From Nocardioides luteus (lineage in GTDB: Bacteria > Actinomycetota > Actinomycetes > Propionibacteriales > Nocardioidaceae): DNA of 46,669 bases. Below are positions 1 through 7,355 of the stretch, piece after piece (the stretch's first letter is position 1; each line of letters opens with the position of its first letter). The DNA lies in contig NZ_JZDQ02000047.1 of assembly GCF_000960475.2 (NCBI RefSeq), positions 1 through 46,669 of the forward strand. Direction: 5' to 3'. The translations under genes were made by a program, and so were the position numbers. The notes beneath the pieces are model-generated. The model ran no database searches, was not told the origin of the DNA, and worked only from the letters and a program-made list of their open reading frames with translations.

Positions 1-40
1 AACAGACGCATGGTGGATCCTCTCGATGATGTTGTGAAGA

Positions 41-60
41 GACCGTCGAGCTCGACGGTC
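41..60. terminator. 20-nt perfect palindrome at the end of the flavin reductase gene
   Basis: Two 10-nt arms, GACCGTCGAG and CTCGACGGTC, abut with no spacer and reach the last two bases of the minus-strand stop codon at 59-61. As RNA this would form a stem ending the flavin reductase transcript. No T-tract is seen, so termination is inferred from position and symmetry only. Confidence 0.45.
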
Positions 61-589
61 AGGAAGCCTTCTCGGGCAGGATGCGGTCGAGGGGGACGGT
101 GCTGGCCGACGGGCCGAGCGACCAGTAGTGCCGGTCGTGGTGGAGGAGCGGTTCGGCGGTCTCGTCGAGGTCGACCGCGTCGATCTCGAGCAGCACCAGC
201 CAGGCCTCGCCGGCGGGGATGACGCGGACCACGTGTCCGTAGAAGCTCGCGGCGGCGTCGTCCAGGATCGGCGGCTCTCCCTGTGGGAGCGTCCAGCCCT
301 GTGCCACGGTGAACCGTGGCGCCGTGCGGTCGGCGAAGGCAGCCGCCACGTCGGCCTGGGACTCGGTCAGCACGTGCACGGCGAGACGGTCGCTCCCCGT
401 GAGCGCCGGGCCGGACCGGCCGGACCGAGACACCGAGAACGACAGCATCGGCGGGTTCGCGCTGACCGAGGCTACGCTCGAGACCGTCGCTCCGACGGGT
501 CCCGTCTCGGTCGAGGCGGCGACGATGGCCACGCCCGTGGGATATCGACGGAAGCCGGCCTTGAACTGGTCGGTGAGTGTGTCGCTCAC
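59..589 (-). CDS. Flavin reductase family protein (FMN-binding split barrel)
   Basis: A 176-aa protein of normal length for the flavin reductase-like family. These enzymes use NAD(P)H to reduce FMN or FAD and hand the reduced flavin to a partner monooxygenase. The sequence shows the typical opening (FRRYPTGVAIVAA, residues 13-25) followed by SVSANPPMLSFSV, the flavin-contact region in this fold. The GTG start at 589 is chosen because GAGGAGG lies 4 nt upstream. The gene is divergent from terC across a 250-bp AT-richer gap with repeats. No oxygenase partner is in the window; if there is one it lies to the left. The substrate pathway cannot be told from this gene alone. Confidence 0.8.
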   Translation of the reverse strand: MSDTLTDQFKAGFRRYPTGVAIVAASTETGPVGATVSSVASVSANPPMLSFSVSRSGRSGPALTGSDRLAVHVLTESQADVAAAFADRTAPRFTVAQGWTLPQGEPPILDDAAASFYGHVVRVIPAGEAWLVLLEIDAVDLDETAEPLLHHDRHYWSLGPSASTVPLDRILPEKAS

Positions 590-715
590 ACCCCCTCCTC
601 TCTCTTCGGCAGTGACGCTAAAACATCAAGTCCGGTTGAGGTCCAGTCATCCAGCGTGTGATCGCCGACTCATCCGGTTGTCCGCACCTGAGATCATGTG
701 GGCGCCTGAAGTGCT

Positions 716-743
716 ACTTGTTAGTCTAGCTAAGCACTTGTTA
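716..743. promoter_or_regulatory. Pair of ACTTGTTA direct repeats between the flavin reductase and terC genes
   Basis: ACTTGTTA occurs at 716-723 and 736-743, exactly 20 bp apart, so both lie on the same face of the helix. The repeats sit in the most AT-rich part of the divergent gap (590-839). An AAGTGCT/AGCACTT inverted repeat encloses the first copy. This looks like an operator or activator site, but the binding protein is unknown. The rest of the gap shows only the terC ribosome binding site. Confidence 0.4.
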
Positions 744-839
744 TACAACTGGGTCGTCCGCTGCGACTTCGAAGCTTCGACCTCGGTCGCCTAACCTTCC
801 CAGAGAACCGCTCTGCCTCACGATCTAAGGAGTCCCTTC

Positions 840-1850
840 GTGGACGTCTCCCCGCTCATCTGGTGGTTGACCATCGGCATCGCCAGCGCCGTGCTGCTCG
901 TCGACGTACTCGTCATCGGCCGACGTCCGCACGAGCCCTCGCGTCGAGAGCTGATCGTCGCGCTGGGCCTCTACATCGGCCTGGCCGTGATCTTCGGCAT
1001 CGGGGTCTACGTCTTCTCGGGCCCGAAGTACGGCACCGAGTTCTTCGCCGGCTGGCTGACCGAATACTCGCTCTCGGTCGACAACCTGTTCATCTTCATC
1101 ATCATCATGTCGAAGTTCGCGGTGCCGAGGCAGTTCCAGCAGAAGGCGCTGCTGATCGGCATCATCCTGGCGCTGGTCTTCCGCGGCATCTTCATCGGCG
1201 TGGGCGCGGCCGCGATCGAGAACTTCAGCTGGGTCTTCTACCTCTTCGGCGCGTTCCTGATCTACACCGCGGTCAAGCTGGCCCTGGAGGGCGGCGAGGA
1301 CGAGGACGAGTACGAGGAGCCCACCGTGGTGAAGTTCCTCGAGCGCCACATCCCGCTGACCTCGCAGTGGGGCAGCGCCAAGATGTTCGTGCGGGAGAAC
1401 GGCAAGCGGCTCGCGACCCCGATGTTCGTCGTCATCTGCGCCCTGGGCACCACCGACCTGCTGTTCGCGCTCGACTCGATCCCGGCGATCTACGGTCTGA
1501 CCAACGAGGCCTACCTGGTGATGACCGCCAACATCTTCGCGCTGATGGGTCTGCGTCAGCTCTACTTCCTCATCGGTGGCCTGCTGGAGCGGCTGGTCTA
1601 CCTCTCCTACGGTCTGGCGATCCTGCTCGGCTTCATCGGCCTCAAGCTGATCTTCCACGCGCTCCACGAGAACGAGCTGCCCTTCATCAACGGTGGCCAC
1701 CACGTCGGATGGGCCCCGGAGGTCTCCATCGAGGTCTCCCTCAGCGTCATCATCGGCATCCTGGCGATCACCACCGTGCTCAGCCTGCTGAAGTCGCGCA
1801 GCATGACCGAGGCCGAGCGCGACGAGGCCACCGGCCCGCGCAGCATGTGA
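840..1850 (+). CDS. TerC family integral membrane protein
   Basis: A 336-aa multi-pass membrane protein of the TerC/Alx family, full length. The family is linked to tellurite resistance and, in characterised members, to manganese export. The two hallmark acidic membrane segments are present: a first with EYSLSVDNLFIF (about residues 76-87) and a second with GTTDLLFALDSIPAI (about 204-218), whose Asp residues are thought to handle the metal. A third element is a charged cytoplasmic loop rich in Glu and Asp around residue 150. The GTG start is supported by AAGGAG 8 nt upstream. It is monocistronic, ending in a strong hairpin. I saw no manganese riboswitch upstream. Substrate is inferred from family only. 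Confidence 0.9.
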   Translation: MDVSPLIWWLTIGIASAVLLVDVLVIGRRPHEPSRRELIVALGLYIGLAVIFGIGVYVFSGPKYGTEFFAGWLTEYSLSVDNLFIFIIIMSKFAVPRQFQQKALLIGIILALVFRGIFIGVGAAAIENFSWVFYLFGAFLIYTAVKLALEGGEDEDEYEEPTVVKFLERHIPLTSQWGSAKMFVRENGKRLATPMFVVICALGTTDLLFALDSIPAIYGLTNEAYLVMTANIFALMGLRQLYFLIGGLLERLVYLSYGLAILLGFIGLKLIFHALHENELPFINGGHHVGWAPEVSIEVSLSVIIGILAITTVLSLLKSRSMTEAERDEATGPRSM

Positions 1851-1884
1851 CCCTTCGTGAACAGCCCGGCTGAGCCGGGACCAC

Positions 1885-1918
1885 CCGCAGGCCCGCTCCG
1901 ATCGGAGCGGGCCTGCGG
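1885..1918 (+). terminator. 34-nt perfect palindrome after terC
   Basis: The 34 bases are fully self-complementary with a CCGATCGG centre, giving a 15-17 bp GC-rich stem between terC and the sensor kinase. No T-tract follows, which is common for actinobacterial terminators. It closely resembles the 34-nt palindrome at 26759-26792. Confidence 0.75.
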
Positions 1919-1933
1919 CCGTTCTCGGCCCAC

Positions 1934-1939
1934 TAGGGT
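1934..1939 (+). promoter_or_regulatory. Leaderless -10 box (TAGGGT) of the sensor kinase gene
   Basis: TAGGGT ends 6 nt before the ATG at 1946 and no Shine-Dalgarno sequence is present, so transcription should begin at or next to the start codon. Confidence 0.6.
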
Positions 1940-1945
1940 GAGCGC

Positions 1946-3136
1946 ATGACCGTGGCAGCAGCTCCCGGACCTCGCTGGCTCGGGGATGTCGGACAGGTGG
2001 CGTTGGCCGGGGCGCTCGCGCTGGTGCTGCTGCCGGTCGGCTGGACCTCGGTCGTCGAGGGTGAGGTCGCCGAGGCGTGGCAGATCGCGCTGGTGGCCGC
2101 GCTGGTGGTGCTGCACGGGGTCGTGGCGACCGCCCGGCGCTTCCCGCTGACGTCGTACGCCGCCGGGGCCCTGGCCGAGCTGGTGCTGGTCGCCGCCCCG
2201 GACCTGGGCGGGCCGACGGCGGAGGCGGCGGGGAGCGAGTACGGGCCGGTGCTGCTGCCGAGCAGCCTGTGCTTCTTCGTGCTGCTCTACGCGGTGAGCG
2301 CGCGGGACCGGAGGCCGTGGCCAGGGGTCGCGCTCGGCATCGGGCTGGTGGGATGTCTGGTCACCGTCGTACGGCTGTCGGGGTTCGAGGGCACCGGTCT
2401 GGAGGGGTGGACCTGGTGGCTGATGGTGTCCACCGCGACGCTCGCGGCCACGGTCGCGGCCTGGGCGCTCGGCCGGTTCCGGGCCACCCGGGCCGCCTGG
2501 ATCGACCAGCTCGCCGACCGGGCGGCCGCCGAGGAGCGCCAGCGCATCGCGCGCGAGATGCACGACGTCGTGGCGCACTCGCTCGCGGTCGTCGTCAGCC
2601 ATGCCGAGGCCGGCCGGATGGTCGTCGGGCAGCAGCCGGAGCGGGCCTCGGGGATCCTCGACACCATCGCGACCACGGGTCGGGAGGCGCTCGTGGAGAT
2701 GCGCGGGCTGCTCGGCGTGCTCGGCGGGGAGTCATCTCGACAAGCTCGATACATCGCCTCGACCGAGCCGCAACCCGGGCTGGCCGATGTGCCCGACCTC
2801 GTCGAGAGGATGCGCGAGGCCGGGCTGACCGTCCGCCTCGAGATGGACGAGCCGGGTCAGGTCGCTCCCGCCGTCGGCCTCACCGCCTACCGCGTCGTGC
2901 AGGAGGCGCTCACCAACGTCTCCCGCCATGCGGGCCCGGGAGCCGTCGCGACCGTGTCGGTGACCCGCGCCGGGCGCCAGCTCCGGGTCGAGGTCAGTGA
3001 CGACGGCGTCGGGATCCAGCGCCCGCCCGGCCGCGGGCTGCGTGGGATGCGGGAACGGGTGACGGCGGTCGGCGGGACGCTCGAGGCCGGGCCGAACGGC
3101 GAAGGGTGGCGTGTCCGCGCCATGATGCCGCTGTGA
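1946..3136 (+). CDS. NarL/DesK-type sensor histidine kinase
   Basis: A 396-aa membrane sensor kinase. Residues 1 to about 180 hold roughly five hydrophobic segments with no large extracellular domain. A HisKA_3 dimerisation helix follows, with the phosphoacceptor His206 in REMHDVVAHSL, and then a HATPase domain with the N-box (VQEALTNVSRHA) and glycine boxes (SDDGVGI, GRGLRGMRERV). It should phosphorylate the response regulator encoded next, whose GTG start overlaps this stop codon (GTGA). The signal is unknown. The linker between the two kinase domains carries an unusual insert encoded at 2731-2767 that looks like an embedded DNA repeat and leaves the frame intact. The promoter appears leaderless. 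Confidence 0.9.
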   Translation: MTVAAAPGPRWLGDVGQVALAGALALVLLPVGWTSVVEGEVAEAWQIALVAALVVLHGVVATARRFPLTSYAAGALAELVLVAAPDLGGPTAEAAGSEYGPVLLPSSLCFFVLLYAVSARDRRPWPGVALGIGLVGCLVTVVRLSGFEGTGLEGWTWWLMVSTATLAATVAAWALGRFRATRAAWIDQLADRAAAEERQRIAREMHDVVAHSLAVVVSHAEAGRMVVGQQPERASGILDTIATTGREALVEMRGLLGVLGGESSRQARYIASTEPQPGLADVPDLVERMREAGLTVRLEMDEPGQVAPAVGLTAYRVVQEALTNVSRHAGPGAVATVSVTRAGRQLRVEVSDDGVGIQRPPGRGLRGMRERVTAVGGTLEAGPNGEGWRVRAMMPL

Positions 3137-3810
3137 CCGAGCCAGAGACCCCGATCCGTGTCGCGATCGTCGACGACCAGGAGCTGATGCGCTCCGCGCT
3201 CCGGATGATGGTCGAGAGCCAGCCGGACCTCGAGCTCGCCGGCGAGGCGGCCGACGGCCACGAGGCGCTCGCCCTGGTGCGTTTGATGCGGGTCGACGTC
3301 GTCCTCATGGACCTGCGCATGCCCCGCCTCGACGGGATCCAGGCGACGGCCGCGATCACCGCCGAGCAGCCGGCGACGCGGGTGATCGCGCTGACCACCT
3401 TCGACCTCGACGACTACGCCTTCCCGGCGATCCGGGCCGGCGCCAGCGGCTTCCTCCTCAAGGACGCCCGGGCCGAGGAGATCGTCGAGGCGATCCGCAC
3501 CGTTCATGCAGGTCACGCGGTGGTTGCGCCGTCGACGACGCGTCGGCTGCTGGAACACGTGGCGACTGCGCCGGCACCGGACAACGGGCGGGCCGCCGAC
3601 ATCCGGGCGACGCTCACGCCCCGCGAGCTCGACATGCTCCTCGAGCTCGCCACCGGCGACAGCAACGCCGAGATCGCCCGCCGCGTCCACCTCTCCGAGG
3701 CGACGGTGAAGACGCATGTCGGCCATGTGCTCGCCAAGCTCGGCCTGCGCGACCGGGTGCAGGCGGTCGTCCTGGCGTACGAGACCGGGTTGGTCGGACC
3801 CCGGAGCTGA
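3133..3810 (+). CDS. NarL/FixJ-type response regulator
   Basis: A 225-aa two-domain transcription factor. The receiver domain (residues 8-125) has the acidic pair D14-D15, phosphoacceptor Asp60 in VVLMDLRMP, and the conserved Lys in FLLKDA. The LuxR-type helix-turn-helix near the C-terminus reads LTPRELDMLLELATG followed by SEATVKTHVGHVLAKLGL. The start is the GTG at 3133, not upstream codons inside the kinase gene, because it gives the 4-bp GTGA overlap and a normal receiver N-terminus. It is the cognate partner of the preceding kinase. Targets are unknown; the downstream DUF2867 and membrane genes are candidates by position. Confidence 0.93.
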   Translation: MTEPETPIRVAIVDDQELMRSALRMMVESQPDLELAGEAADGHEALALVRLMRVDVVLMDLRMPRLDGIQATAAITAEQPATRVIALTTFDLDDYAFPAIRAGASGFLLKDARAEEIVEAIRTVHAGHAVVAPSTTRRLLEHVATAPAPDNGRAADIRATLTPRELDMLLELATGDSNAEIARRVHLSEATVKTHVGHVLAKLGLRDRVQAVVLAYETGLVGPRS

Positions 3811-3811
3811 G

Positions 3812-3831
3812 CCTCATCCTGCAGGATGAGG
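3812..3831 (+). terminator. 20-nt palindrome after the response regulator gene
   Basis: CCTCATCCTG followed directly by its complement CAGGATGAGG, starting 2 nt after the stop codon. It probably ends or attenuates the two-component transcript. No T-tract is seen. Confidence 0.5.
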
Positions 3832-3885
3832 GGCCCGCGACCTGAGGGCGACGAACCGCGGCCGGGCGCGGACGAGTGTGGAGAC

Positions 3886-4548
3886 ATGACCACACACGCA
3901 CCCGTCGGGCCCGCCCCGATCAGAACTAGACCGATCAGAACCAGACCGATCAGAACCAGACCGCTTCCGTCCGGCGCCTACTCCGGGCAGTCCTGGCGGA
4001 TCCACCGGATCACCGAGGACTTCGAGCTCGAGGACGTCTGGGCACTGCCCGTCCAGGGTGGCGCCGACGACTTCCCCCGCTTCGTCGAGGCCATGATGAG
4101 CGGCGAGGAGCGCGACTTCCCGGCGGCGTACCGCTTCCTCTTCGCCGTCCGCTGGGCGCTCGGCCGGATGCTCGGCACCGAGCAGGACGAGCACGGCCTG
4201 GGGCGGCGCGTCGCCTCGCTCGGGGAGCGGCTCCCGGACGATCTCCGGGATCACTCCGGACCCGTGCGCGACGAGAGCCCGTTCCACCCGCTCTATCTGA
4301 CCGATCGGGAGTACGCCGCCGAGATCGCCAACCGCACGATGCACGGTGTCCTGCACCTCGGCTGGGTCGAGGACGAGAGCGTGCCCGACGGCTACAGCGC
4401 GCACCTGAGCGTGCTGGTGCGGCCGAACGGGCTGCTCGGGGAGGCCTACATGGCCTTCATCAAGCCGTTCCGCTACCTCGTCGTCTACCCGGCGCTGCTG
4501 CGCACGGTCGGCCGCCGCTGGGAGACCGCACAGGGGGTGGCCCGGTGA
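3886..4548 (+). CDS. DUF2867 domain protein
   Basis: A 220-aa protein matching the DUF2867 family, which has no assigned biochemical function. Its C-terminal region often accompanies SDR-like or membrane proteins. Visible features are the WRIHRITEDFELEDVWALP start of the domain (about residue 35) and a C-terminal FIKPFRYLVVYPALLRTVGRRW segment that is amphipathic. The ATG at 3886 is used because the upstream extension is low-quality and GGAG lies just ahead of this ATG. Residues 11-25 come from three tandem 15-nt DNA repeats giving an IRTRP motif, so the N-terminus looks recently expanded. The stop overlaps the next gene by GTGA, so the two products are probably made together. Confidence 0.75.
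   Translation: MTTHAPVGPAPIRTRPIRTRPIRTRPLPSGAYSGQSWRIHRITEDFELEDVWALPVQGGADDFPRFVEAMMSGEERDFPAAYRFLFAVRWALGRMLGTEQDEHGLGRRVASLGERLPDDLRDHSGPVRDESPFHPLYLTDREYAAEIANRTMHGVLHLGWVEDESVPDGYSAHLSVLVRPNGLLGEAYMAFIKPFRYLVVYPALLRTVGRRWETAQGVAR
3916..3960 (+). repeat. Three tandem 15-nt repeats inside the DUF2867 gene
   Basis: The unit CCGATCAGAACCAGA occurs three times in a row (3916-3930, 3931-3945, 3946-3960); the first copy differs by one base. The length keeps the reading frame and encodes a basic IRTRP repeat. The unit is visibly less GC-rich than the surrounding gene. Confidence 0.9.
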
Positions 4549-5558
4549 CCACCACGATCGAACGTACGCAGCCCCGATCGTCCGTCCGGCGCGCAGCGCC
4601 CTGGGTGGCCGGTGCCTGGGCGCTGGCCTTCGGTGCCCTGTCCGCGCTCGCGCTCCTGGACCGGATACCCGACCCGTGGGCGCCCGAGCCGGCCTCGCCG
4701 CTCGGCGGTCTCAGCGGCACACAGATGTCCTGGGTGGTCACCGTCGCCGCGCTCCTGGTGCTGGGTGCGGGCGGGTGGGGAGCCGGCAGCCAGGAGCGTC
4801 CCGCTCAGCGCCGTGCGGGCCGCCTGCTGGTGGCGGTCGGGCTCGTGGTCGCGCTGGTGGTCTCCGACGTACGCGCGCTGTCGTTCCTCGGCTATCTGCC
4901 GCAGACGCTGCTCGCGCTGGTCGGTATCGGTCCGGTCGCGGGACATCTGAACTGGGGCATCCTCATCGACTCGGGCACGGCGCTCGCGCACGCGGTCGGT
5001 GGTCTGGCGACCGTCGTCGCCGGTGTCGGCCTGCTCGAGCGGGCCGAGCCGGGCGGCCGGATCGACTGGGGCCGCTGGACGCGCTGGGGGCGCCCCGCGG
5101 TGACGGTCGCGGTCGTCGTACCTCTTCTCTACGCCGTCACCCGGATCGCGTGGGCGATGGGTGTGCCGCTCGGCATCAGGCCGGAGATGCTCGACGAGCT
5201 CGGATCGGGGAGGTGGGCCGGCTTCGGGCTGGCGCTCTTCGCGGTGGTCGGGGCCCTGCTGACCTGGGGTCTGCTGGCTCGCTGGGGCGAGGTCTTCTGG
5301 TCCTGGATGCCGCGGCTCGGCGGCCGCCCGGTCCCGGTGGCGATGGCCCTGGTGCCCGGCATCCTGGTCGCCGGCGCCGTCACCTCCGCCGGACTCTCCT
5401 TCTGGCGGATGGTGGTCACCGGTGACCTGTGGATGGTGCCCGGAGCCACCTCGGACTGGGCGGCCTGGGCCCCCGAGATGCTGTGGCCGGTGTGGGGAGC
5501 GGCGCTCGCCGTCGCCTGCCTCGCCTACCTGGGACGACGCACCGGGCCACGTGGATGA
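4545..5558 (+). CDS. Multi-pass membrane protein of unknown function
   Basis: A 337-aa hydrophobic protein with about eight or nine predicted membrane segments and no catalytic motif that I recognise. Segments lie roughly at residues 18-40, 60-80, 92-112, 115-133, 140-160, 183-205, 225-245, 260-285 and 305-328. It starts with GTG inside the stop of the DUF2867 gene, so translation is coupled. A hairpin follows at 5566-5596. Function is unknown. Tight coupling to DUF2867 and position downstream of a two-component system suggest a small envelope-related unit, which is inference only. Confidence 0.75.
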   Translation: MTTTIERTQPRSSVRRAAPWVAGAWALAFGALSALALLDRIPDPWAPEPASPLGGLSGTQMSWVVTVAALLVLGAGGWGAGSQERPAQRRAGRLLVAVGLVVALVVSDVRALSFLGYLPQTLLALVGIGPVAGHLNWGILIDSGTALAHAVGGLATVVAGVGLLERAEPGGRIDWGRWTRWGRPAVTVAVVVPLLYAVTRIAWAMGVPLGIRPEMLDELGSGRWAGFGLALFAVVGALLTWGLLARWGEVFWSWMPRLGGRPVPVAMALVPGILVAGAVTSAGLSFWRMVVTGDLWMVPGATSDWAAWAPEMLWPVWGAALAVACLAYLGRRTGPRG

Positions 5559-5565
5559 CGGGTCC

Positions 5566-5596
5566 GACTCCTCCGTGGCCGGCCCGCGGAGGAGTC
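5566..5596 (+). terminator. Hairpin after the membrane protein gene
   Basis: Ten-bp arms GACTCCTCCG and CGGAGGAGTC enclose an 11-nt GC-rich loop, 7 nt after the stop codon. It separates the DUF2867 pair from the kinase genes. Confidence 0.6.
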
Positions 5597-5671
5597 GAAC
5601 TCTTGGCCAAGTCCAGGAAAACTCTCTGCTCATCCCGGGCCGAAAGGGCGCTCAACAGGGACCATGTACCC

Positions 5672-7279
5672 ATGCGTATCCGTCCCCCACGCGCCGGTCG
5701 CCAGCATTTGAACCATCTGACCGGACAGGGCGGACTCGCTCTGAGCGGTCGGAATCTCGCTGACCGGCTTGCCCACGAGAATCGGCTCTCCTCCGACGAG
5801 GCCGCCGACATCGTCGCCCAGATCGCACGCATCCTCGCCCCGGGACATGCCGCGGGACAGGTCCACGGGGACATCCGGCCGGCCACCATCGGGTACGCCC
5901 CCGACGGCCGGATCGCTCTCGTCGGTGCGCCCGCGCCGCGCGGCGGTGAGGCGCTTCCCTACATGTCTCCCGAGCAGATCGACCGCCGGCGGATCGGTCA
6001 GGCGAGCGACATCTACTCGCTCGGCGCCGTGTTCTTCGAGTTGCTCGTCGGGCGCCCGCCGTACGCCGGGCTCGAGCCCGAACGCGTCGGGAACCTGGTG
6101 ACAGTGCCCGGTCACCTCGACGGCATCACCACGGCGATGCTCGCCGACGACCCGGCCAAGCGTCCGCGGGCCGACGAGGTGGCGACCGTGCTCGAGAGCG
6201 GGGTCGCGCCACCGCCGAAGCGGATCGTACGTCCCACCGGCCGGACCGGTCCGCGGCTGTCGCCCACCGTGCTGGGTGTGCTGATGATCCTGGTCGTACC
6301 GGGGTTGATCTTCGGCGGCTGGGGCACGCTCCGGGCCGGCGACCGGACCTCGACCATCGGGAGCGCCGGGCCGCTGGCCGACATCTTGCCGAGCAGCTTC
6401 CAGCTTGCCTTCGACCTCTCGATCGAGCGCGACGCGCTGCGGACCGATGCGGCCCTGACCGAGGACTTCCTCCAGATCACCGACAGGTCCATCGAGGCAT
6501 GGACGGCCGAGGTCGAGGACCTGGAGTTCGGCGACGACCAGGGGCTGAGGCGGCGTACGGAGAGGTCGGCGGCCGCCCTCGAGCGGCTCTCGGACATCCG
6601 CGCGGCCGCCCGGGCGGGTGACCGGACCGGCAAGATGGCGGCGGTCGAGCTCTACACGAACGCGGTCAACGGACTCTTCGACCTCGCCGCCGAGCTGCCC
6701 TCGTTCCAGGACGACGCGCTGGCCAGGCAGGCGCGGAACCTGGAGCTGATCGGGTCCGTCTCGGAGGTGCTCGGGCTCGAGCGCAGGGTCATGGCGAACG
6801 CGCTGCGCAACGAGCGGATCAGCGACCACGGCATCGCCGATCTCAGCGCGGCGCAGGACTCCTGGGCGACCCATTCGGAGTCGATCTACGCCCGTGCCGA
6901 CCCGGCGACGCGGCAGAAGCTCGACAAGATCTCGGGCCGGTCGTTCGAGTTCGGGTCCTACGCGGTCTCGTCCCAGCGCGCCGTCATCCGGGTGCTCAAC
7001 GCTCGTGACGTCGAGGACGTGGTCAGGCAGCTGGAGGACGGCGCCGACGGGAGGGCCGTGGACCAGATCTGGATGGCCGATGCGGCCAGCTACGTCCAGG
7101 ACCTGAAGGACGTGGTCGTCGACGCGGCTCGCCAGCTCGCCAGCGATGTCGACCGTGAGCACCGCGACGCGAAGGACCAGACGATCGGCTGGGGGATCTC
7201 CACCGGCGTGATGCTGGCGTTGCTCGCCGTGCTCGGGCTCGCGCTGATCCGTTCGCGAGGGCGTTCGGTTGATGCGTAA
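5672..7279 (+). CDS. Two-pass receptor pseudokinase with NIT-like sensor domain
   Basis: A 535-aa protein whose N-terminal 180 residues match the C-lobe of a bacterial Ser/Thr kinase but lack the whole ATP-binding N-lobe (no glycine loop, no VAVK lysine). The catalytic loop is HGDIRPAT (from His65) instead of HRDIKPSN, and the DFG position reads VGA (84-86). The structural motifs YMSPEQ and SDIYSLGAVFFELLVGRPPY are intact, so it should fold but not phosphorylate. A membrane helix (about 197-217) leads to an all-helical domain of about 270 residues with ER motifs at Arg253 and Arg371, like NIT nitrate-sensing domains. A second helix (about 504-526) and a short basic tail follow. The next gene is its active paralogue. 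The ATG at 5672 is chosen because upstream codons overlap the previous gene. Confidence 0.82.
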   Translation: MRIRPPRAGRQHLNHLTGQGGLALSGRNLADRLAHENRLSSDEAADIVAQIARILAPGHAAGQVHGDIRPATIGYAPDGRIALVGAPAPRGGEALPYMSPEQIDRRRIGQASDIYSLGAVFFELLVGRPPYAGLEPERVGNLVTVPGHLDGITTAMLADDPAKRPRADEVATVLESGVAPPPKRIVRPTGRTGPRLSPTVLGVLMILVVPGLIFGGWGTLRAGDRTSTIGSAGPLADILPSSFQLAFDLSIERDALRTDAALTEDFLQITDRSIEAWTAEVEDLEFGDDQGLRRRTERSAAALERLSDIRAAARAGDRTGKMAAVELYTNAVNGLFDLAAELPSFQDDALARQARNLELIGSVSEVLGLERRVMANALRNERISDHGIADLSAAQDSWATHSESIYARADPATRQKLDKISGRSFEFGSYAVSSQRAVIRVLNARDVEDVVRQLEDGADGRAVDQIWMADAASYVQDLKDVVVDAARQLASDVDREHRDAKDQTIGWGISTGVMLALLAVLGLALIRSRGRSVDA

Positions 7280-7355
7280 ACCGGCGATATCGGCGAAGAT
7301 CGGCCGATTTCCTCGGTGCGTACACGAGACGCACGGGGCGTGAGTCCGACAACAT

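Noticed and set aside
590..839. A yybP-ykoY manganese riboswitch before terC
   Set aside because: No paired GGG/CCC stem set or conserved core was recognisable; the region holds short repeats instead.
2601..2828. A small plus-strand frame inside the sensor kinase gene
   Set aside because: It lies wholly within the kinase in another frame, with Ser/Arg-rich composition and no start signal.
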